Virus record (IMG/VR): IMGVR_UViG_3300003690_000527
Span: 1 to 25,060 of that record
Direction: 5' to 3' (one strand)
DNA: 25,060 nt
Source of the DNA: a virus
Both the position numbers and the translations under genes were made by a program. This document shows positions 1 to 6,839 of this stretch, one piece after another. The notes below the pieces were generated by a model, which was given only the letters and a program-made list of their open reading frames with translations, was not told the DNA's origin and searched no databases. The stretch's first letter is position 1. Every line of letters starts with the position of its first letter.

Positions 1-14
1 AACCCCTTGAGGCA

Positions 15-43
15 TATAAACACGGCTTGAGCTATAAACACGG
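15..43. repeat. Two direct copies of TATAAACACGG
   Basis: Identical 11-base units at 15-25 and 33-43 (18-base period), downstream of the PAPS-reductase-like gene at the window edge. Possible operator or start of a longer repeat; too little sequence to judge. Confidence 0.4.
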
Positions 44-55
44 TTAAACCTTCCA

Positions 56-913
56 TCACAAGCCGCACCCGCCCTCGCATTCCGCCATAAAAGCGAACTC
101 GCCTTGGTTTTCGTCTAGGTTCGCATCAGCCAGCGGCTTACAACTGCGATGGATAAACAGGTCTGCGTCGACCTTCCGCTGCAATACGACCCCCTCACGC
201 CGCAACGCGTCGTCAATTTCTACCGCACGGCTCCACCCCTTCGGGTCGTGTTCTTTGAGTGCCCGCCATTCGCGATTCGACTTATACGGGCAAAATACGC
301 ACGCCGACCTTGGTACGTGATGAGGCACGCGATCCCGTAAATATGCGGCGCAGTCCGCGCGGTTCCATTGTATGTCGATCAATGGAAACCCGACCCGCCA
401 GCCGCGTTGATCAAATCGCCCCTTCGCGCGTCCCGCTCGCCCTGGTTCGTCGAAACTAAACCCCATGTATTGAGTGAACGTCACACCCTTTGGTATCCGC
501 TGCCGCGGCTGCAGCCCGATTATGTCGCGACGTATGATTCGCTCGACTACTGCGACCTTATATTCTCTCGTACATTGCCGCTGAGTTATTCCCGTTTTCC
601 CTGTTTCGTTGTTTATAGTGAACGCCGGTATAGACGTGAATTGCTGTCCTGTTGAGTTCTCGCCCCTTGCTACGTCGTCACCAATACAACCGGCGGTCCC
701 TTTTAGTATTGGCGCGCCGCCCTGTTGTCCTAGCCATTCAAGGTGGCTATACACCGCGTCGGGCTCGTCCTGCGTGTCGGCGAAAACCGCGTGCGTAAAC
801 CGTACGCCCGTCTCGTCGAACAGTTCGCCGGTAACGTCCAGCAAATACAGCGCGCTCGACTGTACACCTGCGCCCAAATTCAAAATATGGTATTCGCTTT
901 TAACGCTACCCAT
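56..913 (-). CDS. PAPS-reductase-family (adenine nucleotide alpha hydrolase) protein
   Basis: This 285-residue protein belongs to the PAPS reductase/PP-loop superfamily common in phages. A modified PP-loop LGAGVQSSAL (13-22) binds the nucleotide; HAVFADTQDEP (41-51) and RQCTREYKV (112-120) follow; SACVFCPYKSNREW (203-216) has a CxxC pair. More cysteines (258, 279, 283) make a metal or Fe-S site possible. The family includes DndC-like DNA sulfur-modification proteins as well as enzymes of unknown role, so true sulfate reduction is not implied. I chose ATG 913 because GGGGTGG is upstream; 43 extra residues in frame precede it. It is translated from the same mRNA as the 92-residue protein. Confidence 0.83.
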   Translation of the reverse strand: MGSVKSEYHILNLGAGVQSSALYLLDVTGELFDETGVRFTHAVFADTQDEPDAVYSHLEWLGQQGGAPILKGTAGCIGDDVARGENSTGQQFTSIPAFTINNETGKTGITQRQCTREYKVAVVERIIRRDIIGLQPRQRIPKGVTFTQYMGFSFDEPGRAGRAKGRFDQRGWRVGFPLIDIQWNRADCAAYLRDRVPHHVPRSACVFCPYKSNREWRALKEHDPKGWSRAVEIDDALRREGVVLQRKVDADLFIHRSCKPLADANLDENQGEFAFMAECEGGCGL

Positions 914-1184
914 CACACCACCCCGCCGCAGAGAATTCAAAAACAGGCCACCCCAGCCACTTGCGTCGCACGTTTTTTCTGCGGGCCATAATCGAACCAT
1001 CTTCAGGCCAGGCAAACGTGCCAAGCAGCCCCTGCGTTTCATGCGTGACGGTCACGAAATCCCAGCCAGCGGCTGCCCTGCCCCTGGCAAACTCATCAGC
1101 CTCGGCAACGGTGCCAAATTTCTTTGTCGTGACTTCCTGGATCAAACCATCGAAGCTGTCTGCATAGTGCGCTGCGAATTTCAT
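906..1184 (-). CDS. Unknown small protein, 92 aa
   Basis: Unrecognised 92-residue protein: MKFAAHYADSFDGLIQEVTTKKFGTVAEADEFARGRAAAGWDFVTVTHETQGLLGTFAWPEDGS followed by a basic MARRKNVRRKW stretch. The first 60 residues suggest a small alpha/beta fold. ATG 1184 has GAAAGG 9 bases upstream and follows promoter P1. The stop overlaps the next gene's start by 8 bases, so the pair is probably cotranslated, and this protein may be a partner of the PAPS-reductase-like enzyme. Confidence 0.65.
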   Translation of the reverse strand: MKFAAHYADSFDGLIQEVTTKKFGTVAEADEFARGRAAAGWDFVTVTHETQGLLGTFAWPEDGSIMARRKNVRRKWLGWPVFEFSAAGWCDG

Positions 1185-1190
1185 TTTTCT

Positions 1191-1273
1191 GCCTTTCGTT
1201 TGTGGTTATGGTTGTCTCATCACTGATATCATTTTAACAGCTCGGCCCTTGAAAGTCAACCCGTCAATCAAGA
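1191..1273 (-). repeat. Promoter/leader direct repeat, copy A
   Basis: Near copy of the cassette at 2643-2722. In this copy the leader ATG opens a four-codon reading frame (ATG AGA CAA CCA TAA) just before the AACCAC and GAAAGGC elements. Confidence 0.85.
1231..1259 (-). promoter_or_regulatory. Predicted sigma70 promoter P1
   Basis: TTGACT (1254-1259), 17-base spacer TTCAAGGGCCGAGCTGT, TAAAAT (1231-1236), which is 5/6 matches at each box with ideal spacing. It lies 47 bases before the start of the 92-residue gene. The same -35 region occurs in P2. Confidence 0.78.
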
Positions 1274-1302
1274 TGACGTTAGCGAAGCGGCCCCCTACAA
1301 AC

Positions 1303-1340
1303 CCGGCACACAAGCTGGCCCCTGGTCGCCAGTGTGTCGG
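1303..1340 (-). other. Imperfect hairpin between the small genes
   Basis: Inverted repeat with an inner stem CTGGC/GCCAG (1315-1319 and 1328-1332) and an outer stem (1303-1310 with 1333-1340) separated by a 3-base bulge. It lies after the 171-residue gene and before promoter P1. There is no U run, so it may be a weak terminator or a processing or protein-binding element. Confidence 0.35.
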
Positions 1341-1382
1341 CAGATAGGGGAATGCACAAAGGGACTAACGCCCGTAGTTATA

Positions 1383-1898
1383 TTACAAGGAAATGCCCCA
1401 AGTGGCTGCAACCGCTTTGCCTGCATCGGTAAACTTTATGACCGCTTCGCCTGGCTCCACTTCGTGCGTTGTGATCCATCCGCGTTTCTTCATATTGCAA
1501 ATGTACCCATTGTTGGCAGGCGTGCCTGCCCCGTTCACGTTGGCGTGTTTCACCCATGGCGACCCGTCCCAATTTCTGGCGTCAGCGGCATACTCAAGGA
1601 ATCGCCCCAGAGTGCCGTGCTGCCCTTTCCGGTCTTTAGAGGCAACGCCAATAAATTCACGGCTCTGGCCACGCAGATACTCCAGATCACGGTGATACTG
1701 CCTGTTTTCGCGGTTGCTATGCGAAACCATCTTATCGATTTCTTCCTGTGTCCCATTGCTTGGAAATGCTGCAACTAGCATTCTGTCATATTCGCTGCAC
1801 TCATCCCGCACCGCTTGCTGATTCCAATCGCCAAAAGCGATTTCCCAGTCGTCTGTCTCTTTTTCCTTGATTACCAGCGTCCAGTATTTGCCTGTCAT
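1383..1898 (-). CDS. Unknown 171 aa protein, possible C-terminal winged helix
   Basis: Unrecognised 171-residue protein. It opens MTGKYWTLVIKEKETDDWEIAFGDWNQQAVRDECSEY, continues as polar helices, and ends with GAGTPANNGYICNMKKRGWITTHEVEPGEAVIKFTDAGKAVA, whose helix, turn, KKRGWI and beta-hairpin look like a winged-helix DNA-binding layout. ATG 1898 has CGAAAGG well placed, preceded by the AACCAC leader. It overlaps the previous gene by 4 bases. It could be a regulator of the block; confidence in that is low. Confidence 0.6.
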   Translation of the reverse strand: MTGKYWTLVIKEKETDDWEIAFGDWNQQAVRDECSEYDRMLVAAFPSNGTQEEIDKMVSHSNRENRQYHRDLEYLRGQSREFIGVASKDRKGQHGTLGRFLEYAADARNWDGSPWVKHANVNGAGTPANNGYICNMKKRGWITTHEVEPGEAVIKFTDAGKAVAATWGISL

Positions 1899-2284
1899 TT
1901 TTTCGCCTTTCGATTGTGGTTGTGGTTGTGGTTGTGGTTGCTGATTCGTTGCGCCAGCTCAATTTCCAGCCGTCGGGAAAGGTAGCCGCGTTTCGGCGGG
2001 CCAAAGAATTCACGATCGGCCGCGTCCTGTAGTTCGGCACCGAGTTGAATTCCCTTCTCGAAAGCGACGAGCCACTCGTGCATCTCTCCCGTAGCAAGCC
2101 GGTCCGATACACAGTGCTCGCCCTCCCTGTCGGTTAGCGTCCGCCTTGCGATGGACTGAAGCGGTCGACCCGGTGGCCGCATGAGGCGTGCCCGTCCTAA
2201 TAGCCAGTCCAGCTCGAAAGCAATGCCCGTCAGATCCGCGAGCCGCTCCGTTATTCGTTCGCAGTCTTTTTTTGTTCGTCTCAT
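1895..2284 (-). CDS. Unknown 129 aa protein with His-Asn repeat tail
   Basis: Unrecognised protein, 129 residues, charged and helical (MRRTKKDCERITERLADLTGIAFELDWLLGRARLMRPPGRP). The C-terminus reads SNHNHNHNHNRKAKK because the gene runs through a (TGTGGT)4 tract (1915-1938) that also serves as the leader of the next gene. The tail might bind metal, but it may also be a by-product of the overlap. ATG at 2284 has GGGAGAG 6 bases upstream. Its TGA overlaps the next ATG (ATGA). Confidence 0.6.
   Translation of the reverse strand: MRRTKKDCERITERLADLTGIAFELDWLLGRARLMRPPGRPLQSIARRTLTDREGEHCVSDRLATGEMHEWLVAFEKGIQLGAELQDAADREFFGPPKRGYLSRRLEIELAQRISNHNHNHNHNRKAKK
1915..1938 (-). repeat. (TGTGGT)4 hexamer repeat, coding and leader
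   Basis: Four perfect TGTGGT units on the plus strand, read as AACCAC-type repeats on the minus strand. They encode (His-Asn)n in one gene and form the C/A-rich leader just before the GAAAGG site of the next. Shorter versions occur before the genes at 2636, 2284 and 1184. Confidence 0.9.
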
Positions 2285-2330
2285 TTTGTCTCTCCCTGTT
2301 TGTGGTTAGCTGTTTGTGGTTGTGGTTATA

Positions 2331-2636
2331 TTACTCCGCGTCTTCTGGCGGGTGAATAGTAGGAGCTTCGGTGCTTTCATCGAGGTTCACCGGGAAGTTC
2401 GCCATTAGAGCCCCACGCTGCTGGCTTGCTAAGCTAAGAATCTTAGCTATATGATTTCTGAATTGCTCATCTAGCCACTCGCTACCAGTTGAGCCGGCTC
2501 CAAGCGAGATATCAAAAGGCGACTTCGACCATCCGCGATCGTCGCTAGCTGTGTGGGTGATAGCGCCATCGGCGGTATACCACAGGGTGTACTCATCGCG
2601 CTGCGGGTCGGTGTATGTGGTTTCCATCGTTTTCAT
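2331..2636 (-). CDS. Unknown acidic protein, 101 aa
   Basis: Unrecognised 101-residue protein opening MKTMETTYTDPQRDEYTLWYTADGAITHTASDDRGWSKSPFDISLGAG. The first half is beta-rich; the second half is a helix (EWLDEQFRNHIAKILSLASQ) and an acidic Pro-rich end. ATG at 2636 is chosen because GAAAGGC lies 6-8 bases before; an upstream ATG would translate the leader as MRQPQPQAKGKA. It is the first gene of the block behind promoter P2. Small size and own promoter suggest an early or accessory role, but nothing fixes the function. Confidence 0.65.
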   Translation of the reverse strand: MKTMETTYTDPQRDEYTLWYTADGAITHTASDDRGWSKSPFDISLGAGSTGSEWLDEQFRNHIAKILSLASQQRGALMANFPVNLDESTEAPTIHPPEDAE

Positions 2637-2642
2637 TGCTTT

Positions 2643-2722
2643 GCCTTTCGCTTGTGGTTGTGGTTGTCTCATCACTAGTATGATCGTCGCTCAGCCCTTG
2701 AAAGTCAACCCATAAATCAAGA
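2643..2722 (-). repeat. Promoter/leader direct repeat, copy B
   Basis: About 80 bases nearly identical to copy A at 1191-1273: TTGATT...GGGTTGACTTTCAAGGGC, then GTGATGAGACAACCACAACC and CGAAAGGC before the start codon of the next gene. The cassette contains promoter, C/A-rich leader and ribosome-binding site. Confidence 0.85.
2680..2708 (-). promoter_or_regulatory. Predicted sigma70 promoter P2 (small-gene block)
   Basis: TTGACT (2703-2708) with a 17-base spacer to GATCAT (2680-2685), or a wider spacing to CATACT (2677-2682). The -35 box and following TTCAAGGGC are identical to those of P1 at 1231-1259, which supports real conservation. The -10 is weaker than in P1. Confidence 0.6.
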
Positions 2723-2740
2723 CAATCGGAAAAAACACGA

Positions 2741-2780
2741 AAAAAAGGCTGCGGCAGATGGAAAACCACCCACCGCAGCC
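2741..2780 (-). terminator. Rho-independent terminator ending the late operon
   Basis: On the minus strand an 8-bp GC stem (arms 2773-2780 and 2747-2754, GGCTGCGG/CCGCAGCC) with an 18-base loop is followed by TTTTTTT-C at 2741-2746. It lies 80 bases past the methyltransferase stop and just before the promoter of the small-gene block. It separates the structural/glycan operon from that block. Confidence 0.85.
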
Positions 2781-2859
2781 CCCACCTTCCTGGCCGTGGC
2801 ACCAGGAAAAGAGCATGGAAATCAAAACAGATCAGCCACATCGATTGCTTTGTGCCGTT

Positions 2860-3366
2860 TTATTTGGTTGCGATCATTCGGAAATCACGAATCGGGAAAT
2901 GATGCCGCGCCGGCTTTTCTTCTATTTGCTTCGGCTTGAAGCCTGCCAGCAATAGGCTTTCTCTTAGGCTCTCTGGAGTGTATCCCCAGCGATGGCAAAA
3001 CCACTCCGACCGATGGCCAGGATCCCCATATAGTGGCCACATGGAAAATTGCTCTGGATGATCGCGTGGCGGATCCACCAGGCCAAGCAGCACGCGAGCA
3101 GCGTAAGCAATATTCGGCTGTTCCAAAATCAACTGACCGCCCGGCTGCAGGATCCCAAAAAACGACCGCAATAAATCGATCGCCTGCCAACGGTAGAAAT
3201 GCTCGATTCCGTGTATCAGCTCTATTGCTTCCCACCTTTCTGCCAGAACGGAATCCGGCAACGGCGGAATCGTTGCCACAATGTCCGGCGCTGTGCGCGC
3301 GTTGCAATCCAGCGTCACCCATCCGGCCCGCTTAGTGCGGCCGGCGCACACAATCAACTTATTCAT
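2860..3366 (-). CDS. SAM-dependent methyltransferase (glycan-type class I)
   Basis: This 168-residue protein fits the short predicted class I methyltransferases found in polysaccharide clusters. Its layout is GWVTLDCNARTAPDIVATIPPLPDSV (15-40), IHGIEHF (51-57, like the usual H.lEHf), and ILQPGGQLILEQPN (72-85), followed by a lid region (GHRSEWFCHRWGYTPESLRESLLLAGF). The usual glycine-rich loop before the first acidic residue is absent because the protein starts there, as in COG4627-like proteins. It would cap a sugar or another hydroxyl with a methyl group. It is the last gene of the late operon; a strong terminator lies 80 bases downstream. Target unknown. Confidence 0.75.
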   Translation of the reverse strand: MNKLIVCAGRTKRAGWVTLDCNARTAPDIVATIPPLPDSVLAERWEAIELIHGIEHFYRWQAIDLLRSFFGILQPGGQLILEQPNIAYAARVLLGLVDPPRDHPEQFSMWPLYGDPGHRSEWFCHRWGYTPESLRESLLLAGFKPKQIEEKPARHHFPIRDFRMIATK

Positions 3367-4000
3367 ATTTCCACCGATCCAGCACGGCCCTTTCCTGCTC
3401 GCAAATCAGACGATTGACCCACTTGGGACAATCCACACCACCGGCCGAAGCGTTGACCATATTTAGGCGGAATTTCAGCACGGCCTTTTCCTGCTCTTTC
3501 GTCAGCCCTGCACCAACTGCCTGCAGCAGTCGAATCAAATCCTTTGCGATTGATTCTTGTTTCCCGATATGGCTGATTTTCCTGCAACCAGGCGGCCCGG
3601 TATACCACTCACACATCCTAGAAAAAAAAGCCGGCTGCCGCTCAAATGTCGTTTCTACGAATTCAGGAAAGGACAAACCACGCTGCAGCTTTGCAACGTG
3701 AAATGGATGCCAAACTTCCTTGTTGATTCTGGCTGGATCGCCTTTATCGGTATCAATCCACTGCCAGACAGATTGCCACCAGGCAACCGGGTGGCGAACA
3801 AAGACCACCGTCCTTTCCTGTGATAACTTCAGCCGGCGATCGCGTAGGTGCCACCAGGTGGCGTGCCTTACATGCGAATCGCCACAGCGTACCGGAATCA
3901 ATACCAGGCCGGCGTGACGCAACGAATCGGCAACCCAACAGCCGGCGGTTTTAGGGATATGCAAAATGCAGCATCTGGAACCTCTTATATTCCACGCCAT
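3359..4000 (-). CDS. PAPS-dependent sulfotransferase family protein
   Basis: This 213-residue protein carries the two PAPS-binding signatures of the sulfotransferase superfamily. The 5'-phosphosulfate loop is HIPKTAGCWVADSL (14-27), the IPKT.G type found in glycan sulfotransferases. The 3'-phosphate motif VVFVRHPVAWWQSVW (65-79) carries Arg69 and Ser77. HIGKQES (144-150) resembles the later h-G-yE segment. It would move sulfate from PAPS to a hydroxyl, probably on a sugar. ATG at 4000 has AGGTGA upstream, formed partly by the preceding TGA; an in-frame ATG 29 codons earlier lies inside the glycosyltransferase gene. It overlaps the methyltransferase by 8 bases. Sulfotransferases are uncommon in phages. 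Confidence 0.83.
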   Translation of the reverse strand: MAWNIRGSRCCILHIPKTAGCWVADSLRHAGLVLIPVRCGDSHVRHATWWHLRDRRLKLSQERTVVFVRHPVAWWQSVWQWIDTDKGDPARINKEVWHPFHVAKLQRGLSFPEFVETTFERQPAFFSRMCEWYTGPPGCRKISHIGKQESIAKDLIRLLQAVGAGLTKEQEKAVLKFRLNMVNASAGGVDCPKWVNRLICEQERAVLDRWKYE

Positions 4001-4004
4001 CGAC

Positions 4005-4640
4005 TCACCTGCCTTGCAGCCTAAAGAGATCCGGCCGCCGGCCGCCGGCGAACCGGTGAAACGGAATCCCAGAATTCCGCAAAGCAACCGGCAGCGTGAT
4101 CTGGTCGCGTGCCGTTGTCCGTTTCATCAGATCCCACCAGGCCCGCATCAGATCATTTGACCTTTCATCGATTCGCCTCAAAATGAATCCGCCCCAGAAC
4201 AGCCCCCAGCGTGGCGGGTGCCCTATCTCATGCCGCAGAAGCTGCGCAGCAGCCTGCAGCTTTTGCTTGTTGTCTTTTTTCTTACTGATGCAGGCCCTAG
4301 CTTCGTGATAGATGCAGCGGCGCGAGTGTTCAACCAATGCAATCGATTCACTGAAGCCGGCCAGCAAGGCCACCGGATCAGACATCAGACGACAATGGGC
4401 ATCAATCCACAAGATCGCAGAAGCATGGGGCAGGTGCTCATTTGCGAACAACTTAAAGCGCTTAGCCTGCCATACCGCCGGATCATCAGAACGCTTGACC
4501 AGGTGCAACTGCCATGGCTCTCTATGCTTCAGCAGCCGATCAGAAAACGCATGATATTCGACGAAATCAGAAACGACGTTTGGCGTATAAAGCGATCGGC
4601 GGCGCTGGCCAATCGACGCCGTGACCACACAGACAGTCAT
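4005..4640 (-). CDS. DUF616-like (TOD1/MUCI70-type) glycosyltransferase
   Basis: This 211-residue protein has the layout of DUF616 proteins, predicted glycosyltransferases known from plant and bacterial polysaccharide clusters. PAVWQAKRFKLFANEHLPHASAILWIDAHCRLMSDP (54-89) gives the donor-binding region with a DxH motif in WIDAH. EHSRRCIYHEA (104-114), RWGLFWGGFILRR (144-156) and WWDLMKRTTARDQITLPVALRNSG (168-191) match the usual order. Its ATG overlaps the previous stop (ATGA), so it is coupled to the two-domain enzyme. No membrane segment is present. The acceptor is unknown; probable partners are the Ser/Thr-rich tail proteins or a surface glycan. Confidence 0.8.
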   Translation of the reverse strand: MTVCVVTASIGQRRRSLYTPNVVSDFVEYHAFSDRLLKHREPWQLHLVKRSDDPAVWQAKRFKLFANEHLPHASAILWIDAHCRLMSDPVALLAGFSESIALVEHSRRCIYHEARACISKKKDNKQKLQAAAQLLRHEIGHPPRWGLFWGGFILRRIDERSNDLMRAWWDLMKRTTARDQITLPVALRNSGIPFHRFAGGRRPDLFRLQGR

Positions 4641-6610
4641 GCCAGCACCTGCTGCATTTTCTCCAGCCAGGCCGCGTGCGTGAACTGTCTTTTCGGCGGC
4701 TTGTGCGCCAGTGCCTTTTCCAGCCAGGCGGCAATTTTCGGAACGCTGGTAAAGTCTTCAACAGGTGCGCAAACATCAGCAAGGCCAGGCCACAACGAAA
4801 CGACGGCCGGCCGGTCAGTGCAAAGAACAGGAATTCCGGCCGCCGCTGCGTTGGCTATCTTTACTTGTGGTTTTCCGATCTGGTTTAATGGCGTGGCATA
4901 CGGCGGCAGCCGAATGGCCAGCACCAGGCTGGCCCCCTGCAGTGATCGCCAGGCGTGGTGCGCATGATCAAAAACAACCTGCCGGCCAATCCTTTTGCCG
5001 GCTTCGGTGATGGCTGCCCGATATTTCTCAACAAACACACGGCCGCCGGCGTAAACGATCGGCCCGCCAGGATCACGCCAGCCAGGCTGGACCCTTGGAT
5101 CAGCCGCGTGCGGCACCATGTGAACGGTGACGCCTGGCAGTGCTGCCCGCATTGAATCGGCCACCGCTGGAGACGTTGCAATCAATTCATCGAATTCATG
5201 CCGGCCGTGAATCATTTGCCAGTATGCTTTCGGATCCATTCGCATGTGCTGGCGATTATCCCACCAGAGATCCATCACGTCAAGAATCAACCGCTTGCAC
5301 TTCTGCCGCATCACTGGCGGGGGTGCGCACTTCACAGCCAGGCCCACTGCGAAATCGTTTTTCAGTTCCACTTTCCCCCGGCTATTTTTAACCGGCCAGC
5401 CAGAGGCCGCAACGATCGGCTTGCCACGCATCCCAAATCCGCCGAATGAAGTAGGGCCAACCACCAGGCCGGCGTGCCCGTTGCTCTCAGGTGGCCTGGC
5501 TTTGATCTTCACCTGGTGATCAATGCCAGCGTCATCGATGATCTTTTGCATCTTTGCTTCACTGATTGCCGGCCGATTTCCGCGCATACCAAGGCCGCCG
5601 CAGAAATGATCAACAATCGCCTGAATATCCATTCCCAGTTCGGACCAGCCAAGCAGCACGTTGCGAATCTTCTGCTCGCGTTGTGGCCGGTGCGGCACTC
5701 CGCCTGGCCGTTGAAACTTATGCACCCACCGCAAACCAGGATGGCAAAGCACCTGGCCGCCACGCTGCCGCACCTTTTCGTGTATATAGCCCTCACCGCC
5801 AGAGAAGCCAACCAGGCCAGGATTGAAGCCAGGCCAAGCTGCACGCCTCATAGCAAAGCAGCCGAGACCGTGCATAGGGATTTCAAACGGCGGCCCGTTT
5901 GGATCCTGTGTGCGTTCATCGCGTGCCCATGTGCCAAACATCTCAGAGCGCCACTGCGGCCGCATCATGGCTTCTGCTGTGCCGTTTAGTGAATTCGATA
6001 CCATCGGCCCATGGATCAAATCGCTTGATTCTGGATTATCTTTGATCCATGCCAGCAGACGAGCCAGGCTACCTGGCGGCAATAATACATGGGAATCAAT
6101 GCACAGCACCCATTCCCCCCTGGCAACTTCAAATAGATGGCCCCTCGGTGGGCAACTGCCTTTCGGCTCTGGAAATTCGACATACCTGCCAACCCCTTTG
6201 CAGGCCCCTTCAATAAACACCTTGCAGGCCTTGCCGTCCTTACTTGTCGGATTGTTATCAATCACCACAATCTCACAAAGGTGCATAATGTCCTGGTGGT
6301 AAATCCGCAACGCTTGCACCGAATACCAGACGCCCTCAAAATCATCGAAACAAGCCATTCCGATAGTCAGTTTTGGTGCCTGTTTCATCTGTTTGATTTC
6401 TTCCCAAAGGCCCACCGGGCACCGTTCTGACTGCCAGGCTGCTTTCATCTTTAGCCCGCAGCCGCATTTGCTGCACTGCCATTTTCCAGGCCTGCGAAAG
6501 CGGCAAGGCCGGCACACCGCCAGCCTTGCTTCGTAGGCCTCATCGCTTACCTTTTTCCTGCCGCTGCGGATGTGACGCGCAACGGCTCTGGCAAACCTCA
6601 CCGGCTTCAT
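4637..6610 (-). CDS. Zinc-ribbon + GT2 + GT-B bimodular glycosyltransferase
   Basis: This 657-residue protein has three parts. Residues 30-70 form a zinc-ribbon-like module (CRPC, CSKCGC, C64 in SERCPVGLWE). Residues 80-325 form a family-2 transferase: IGMACFDDFEGVWYSVQALR, VVIDNNP, a DxD-like segment CIDSHVLLPPGSL at 170-182, HGLGCFAMRRAAWPG and FSGGEGYIHEKV, with a WVH motif. Residues 385-657 form a GT-B-like domain (VVGPTSFGGFGMRG, SPAVADSMRAALPG, VPHAADP, VKIANAAAAGIPVLCTDRPAV). It would move sugars from nucleotide-sugar donors to an acceptor. ATG overlaps the repeat-protein stop (ATGA); its TGA overlaps the next gene. The glycine- and arginine-rich middle (FCGGLGMRGNRP/FGGFGMRGKP) looks duplicated. 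Confidence 0.85.
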   Translation of the reverse strand: MKPVRFARAVARHIRSGRKKVSDEAYEARLAVCRPCRFRRPGKWQCSKCGCGLKMKAAWQSERCPVGLWEEIKQMKQAPKLTIGMACFDDFEGVWYSVQALRIYHQDIMHLCEIVVIDNNPTSKDGKACKVFIEGACKGVGRYVEFPEPKGSCPPRGHLFEVARGEWVLCIDSHVLLPPGSLARLLAWIKDNPESSDLIHGPMVSNSLNGTAEAMMRPQWRSEMFGTWARDERTQDPNGPPFEIPMHGLGCFAMRRAAWPGFNPGLVGFSGGEGYIHEKVRQRGGQVLCHPGLRWVHKFQRPGGVPHRPQREQKIRNVLLGWSELGMDIQAIVDHFCGGLGMRGNRPAISEAKMQKIIDDAGIDHQVKIKARPPESNGHAGLVVGPTSFGGFGMRGKPIVAASGWPVKNSRGKVELKNDFAVGLAVKCAPPPVMRQKCKRLILDVMDLWWDNRQHMRMDPKAYWQMIHGRHEFDELIATSPAVADSMRAALPGVTVHMVPHAADPRVQPGWRDPGGPIVYAGGRVFVEKYRAAITEAGKRIGRQVVFDHAHHAWRSLQGASLVLAIRLPPYATPLNQIGKPQVKIANAAAAGIPVLCTDRPAVVSLWPGLADVCAPVEDFTSVPKIAAWLEKALAHKPPKRQFTHAAWLEKMQQVLA

Positions 6611-6676
6611 GGCCCGCCAGGCCCGCCGCCTGGTATGGTCTCCGGCGTTGTCAATACTGGCTCAGGCGTTGTAGTT

Positions 6677-6742
6677 GTGCTTGAGCTGCTCGTGCTTGAG
6701 CTGCTCGTGCTTGAGCTGCTCGTGCTTGAGCTGCTCGTGCTT
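6677..6742 (-). repeat. 15-bp tandem repeat, four copies (Ser/Thr coding)
   Basis: Four perfect 15-base units (plus strand GTGCTTGAGCTGCTC) at 6677-6691, 6692-6706, 6707-6721 and 6722-6736, plus a partial copy. The length is a multiple of three; in the ending frame each unit encodes TSSSS-type residues. Recent slippage or expansion is likely. Confidence 0.9.
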
Positions 6743-6776
6743 GTCGTCGGTGGGTGCGTTTGTCGGCGCTGCTGTT

Positions 6777-6839
6777 GTGCTTGTGCTTGAGCTGCTTGTG
6801 CTTGTGCTTGAGCTGCTTGTGCTTGTGCTTGAGCTGGTA
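6777..6839 (-). repeat. 21-bp tandem repeat, three copies (Ser/Thr coding)
   Basis: Three 21-base units (plus strand begins GTGCTTGTGCTTGAGC) at 6777-6797, 6798-6818 and 6819-6839, the last with three changed bases. It is the upstream half of the Ser/Thr-rich stretch and is related to the 15-bp array. Confidence 0.88.

Noticed and set aside
2637-2675. Longer start for the 101-residue gene (MRQPQPQAKGKA...)
   Set aside because: These residues are the translated AACCAC leader; the later ATG has a properly spaced GAAAGG, and the homologous leader before 1184 contains a stop in that frame.
4637-6610. High density of GCCGGC and CCAGG/CCTGG sites as a restriction or methylation signal
   Set aside because: The excess seems explained by frequent Gly-Leu-Ala codons (GGC CTG GCC) in GC-rich genes; a codon-shuffled control would be needed before claiming more.
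6677-6839. CRISPR array
   Set aside because: Units are 15 and 21 bases, directly tandem, in-frame and without spacers; they are coding repeats.
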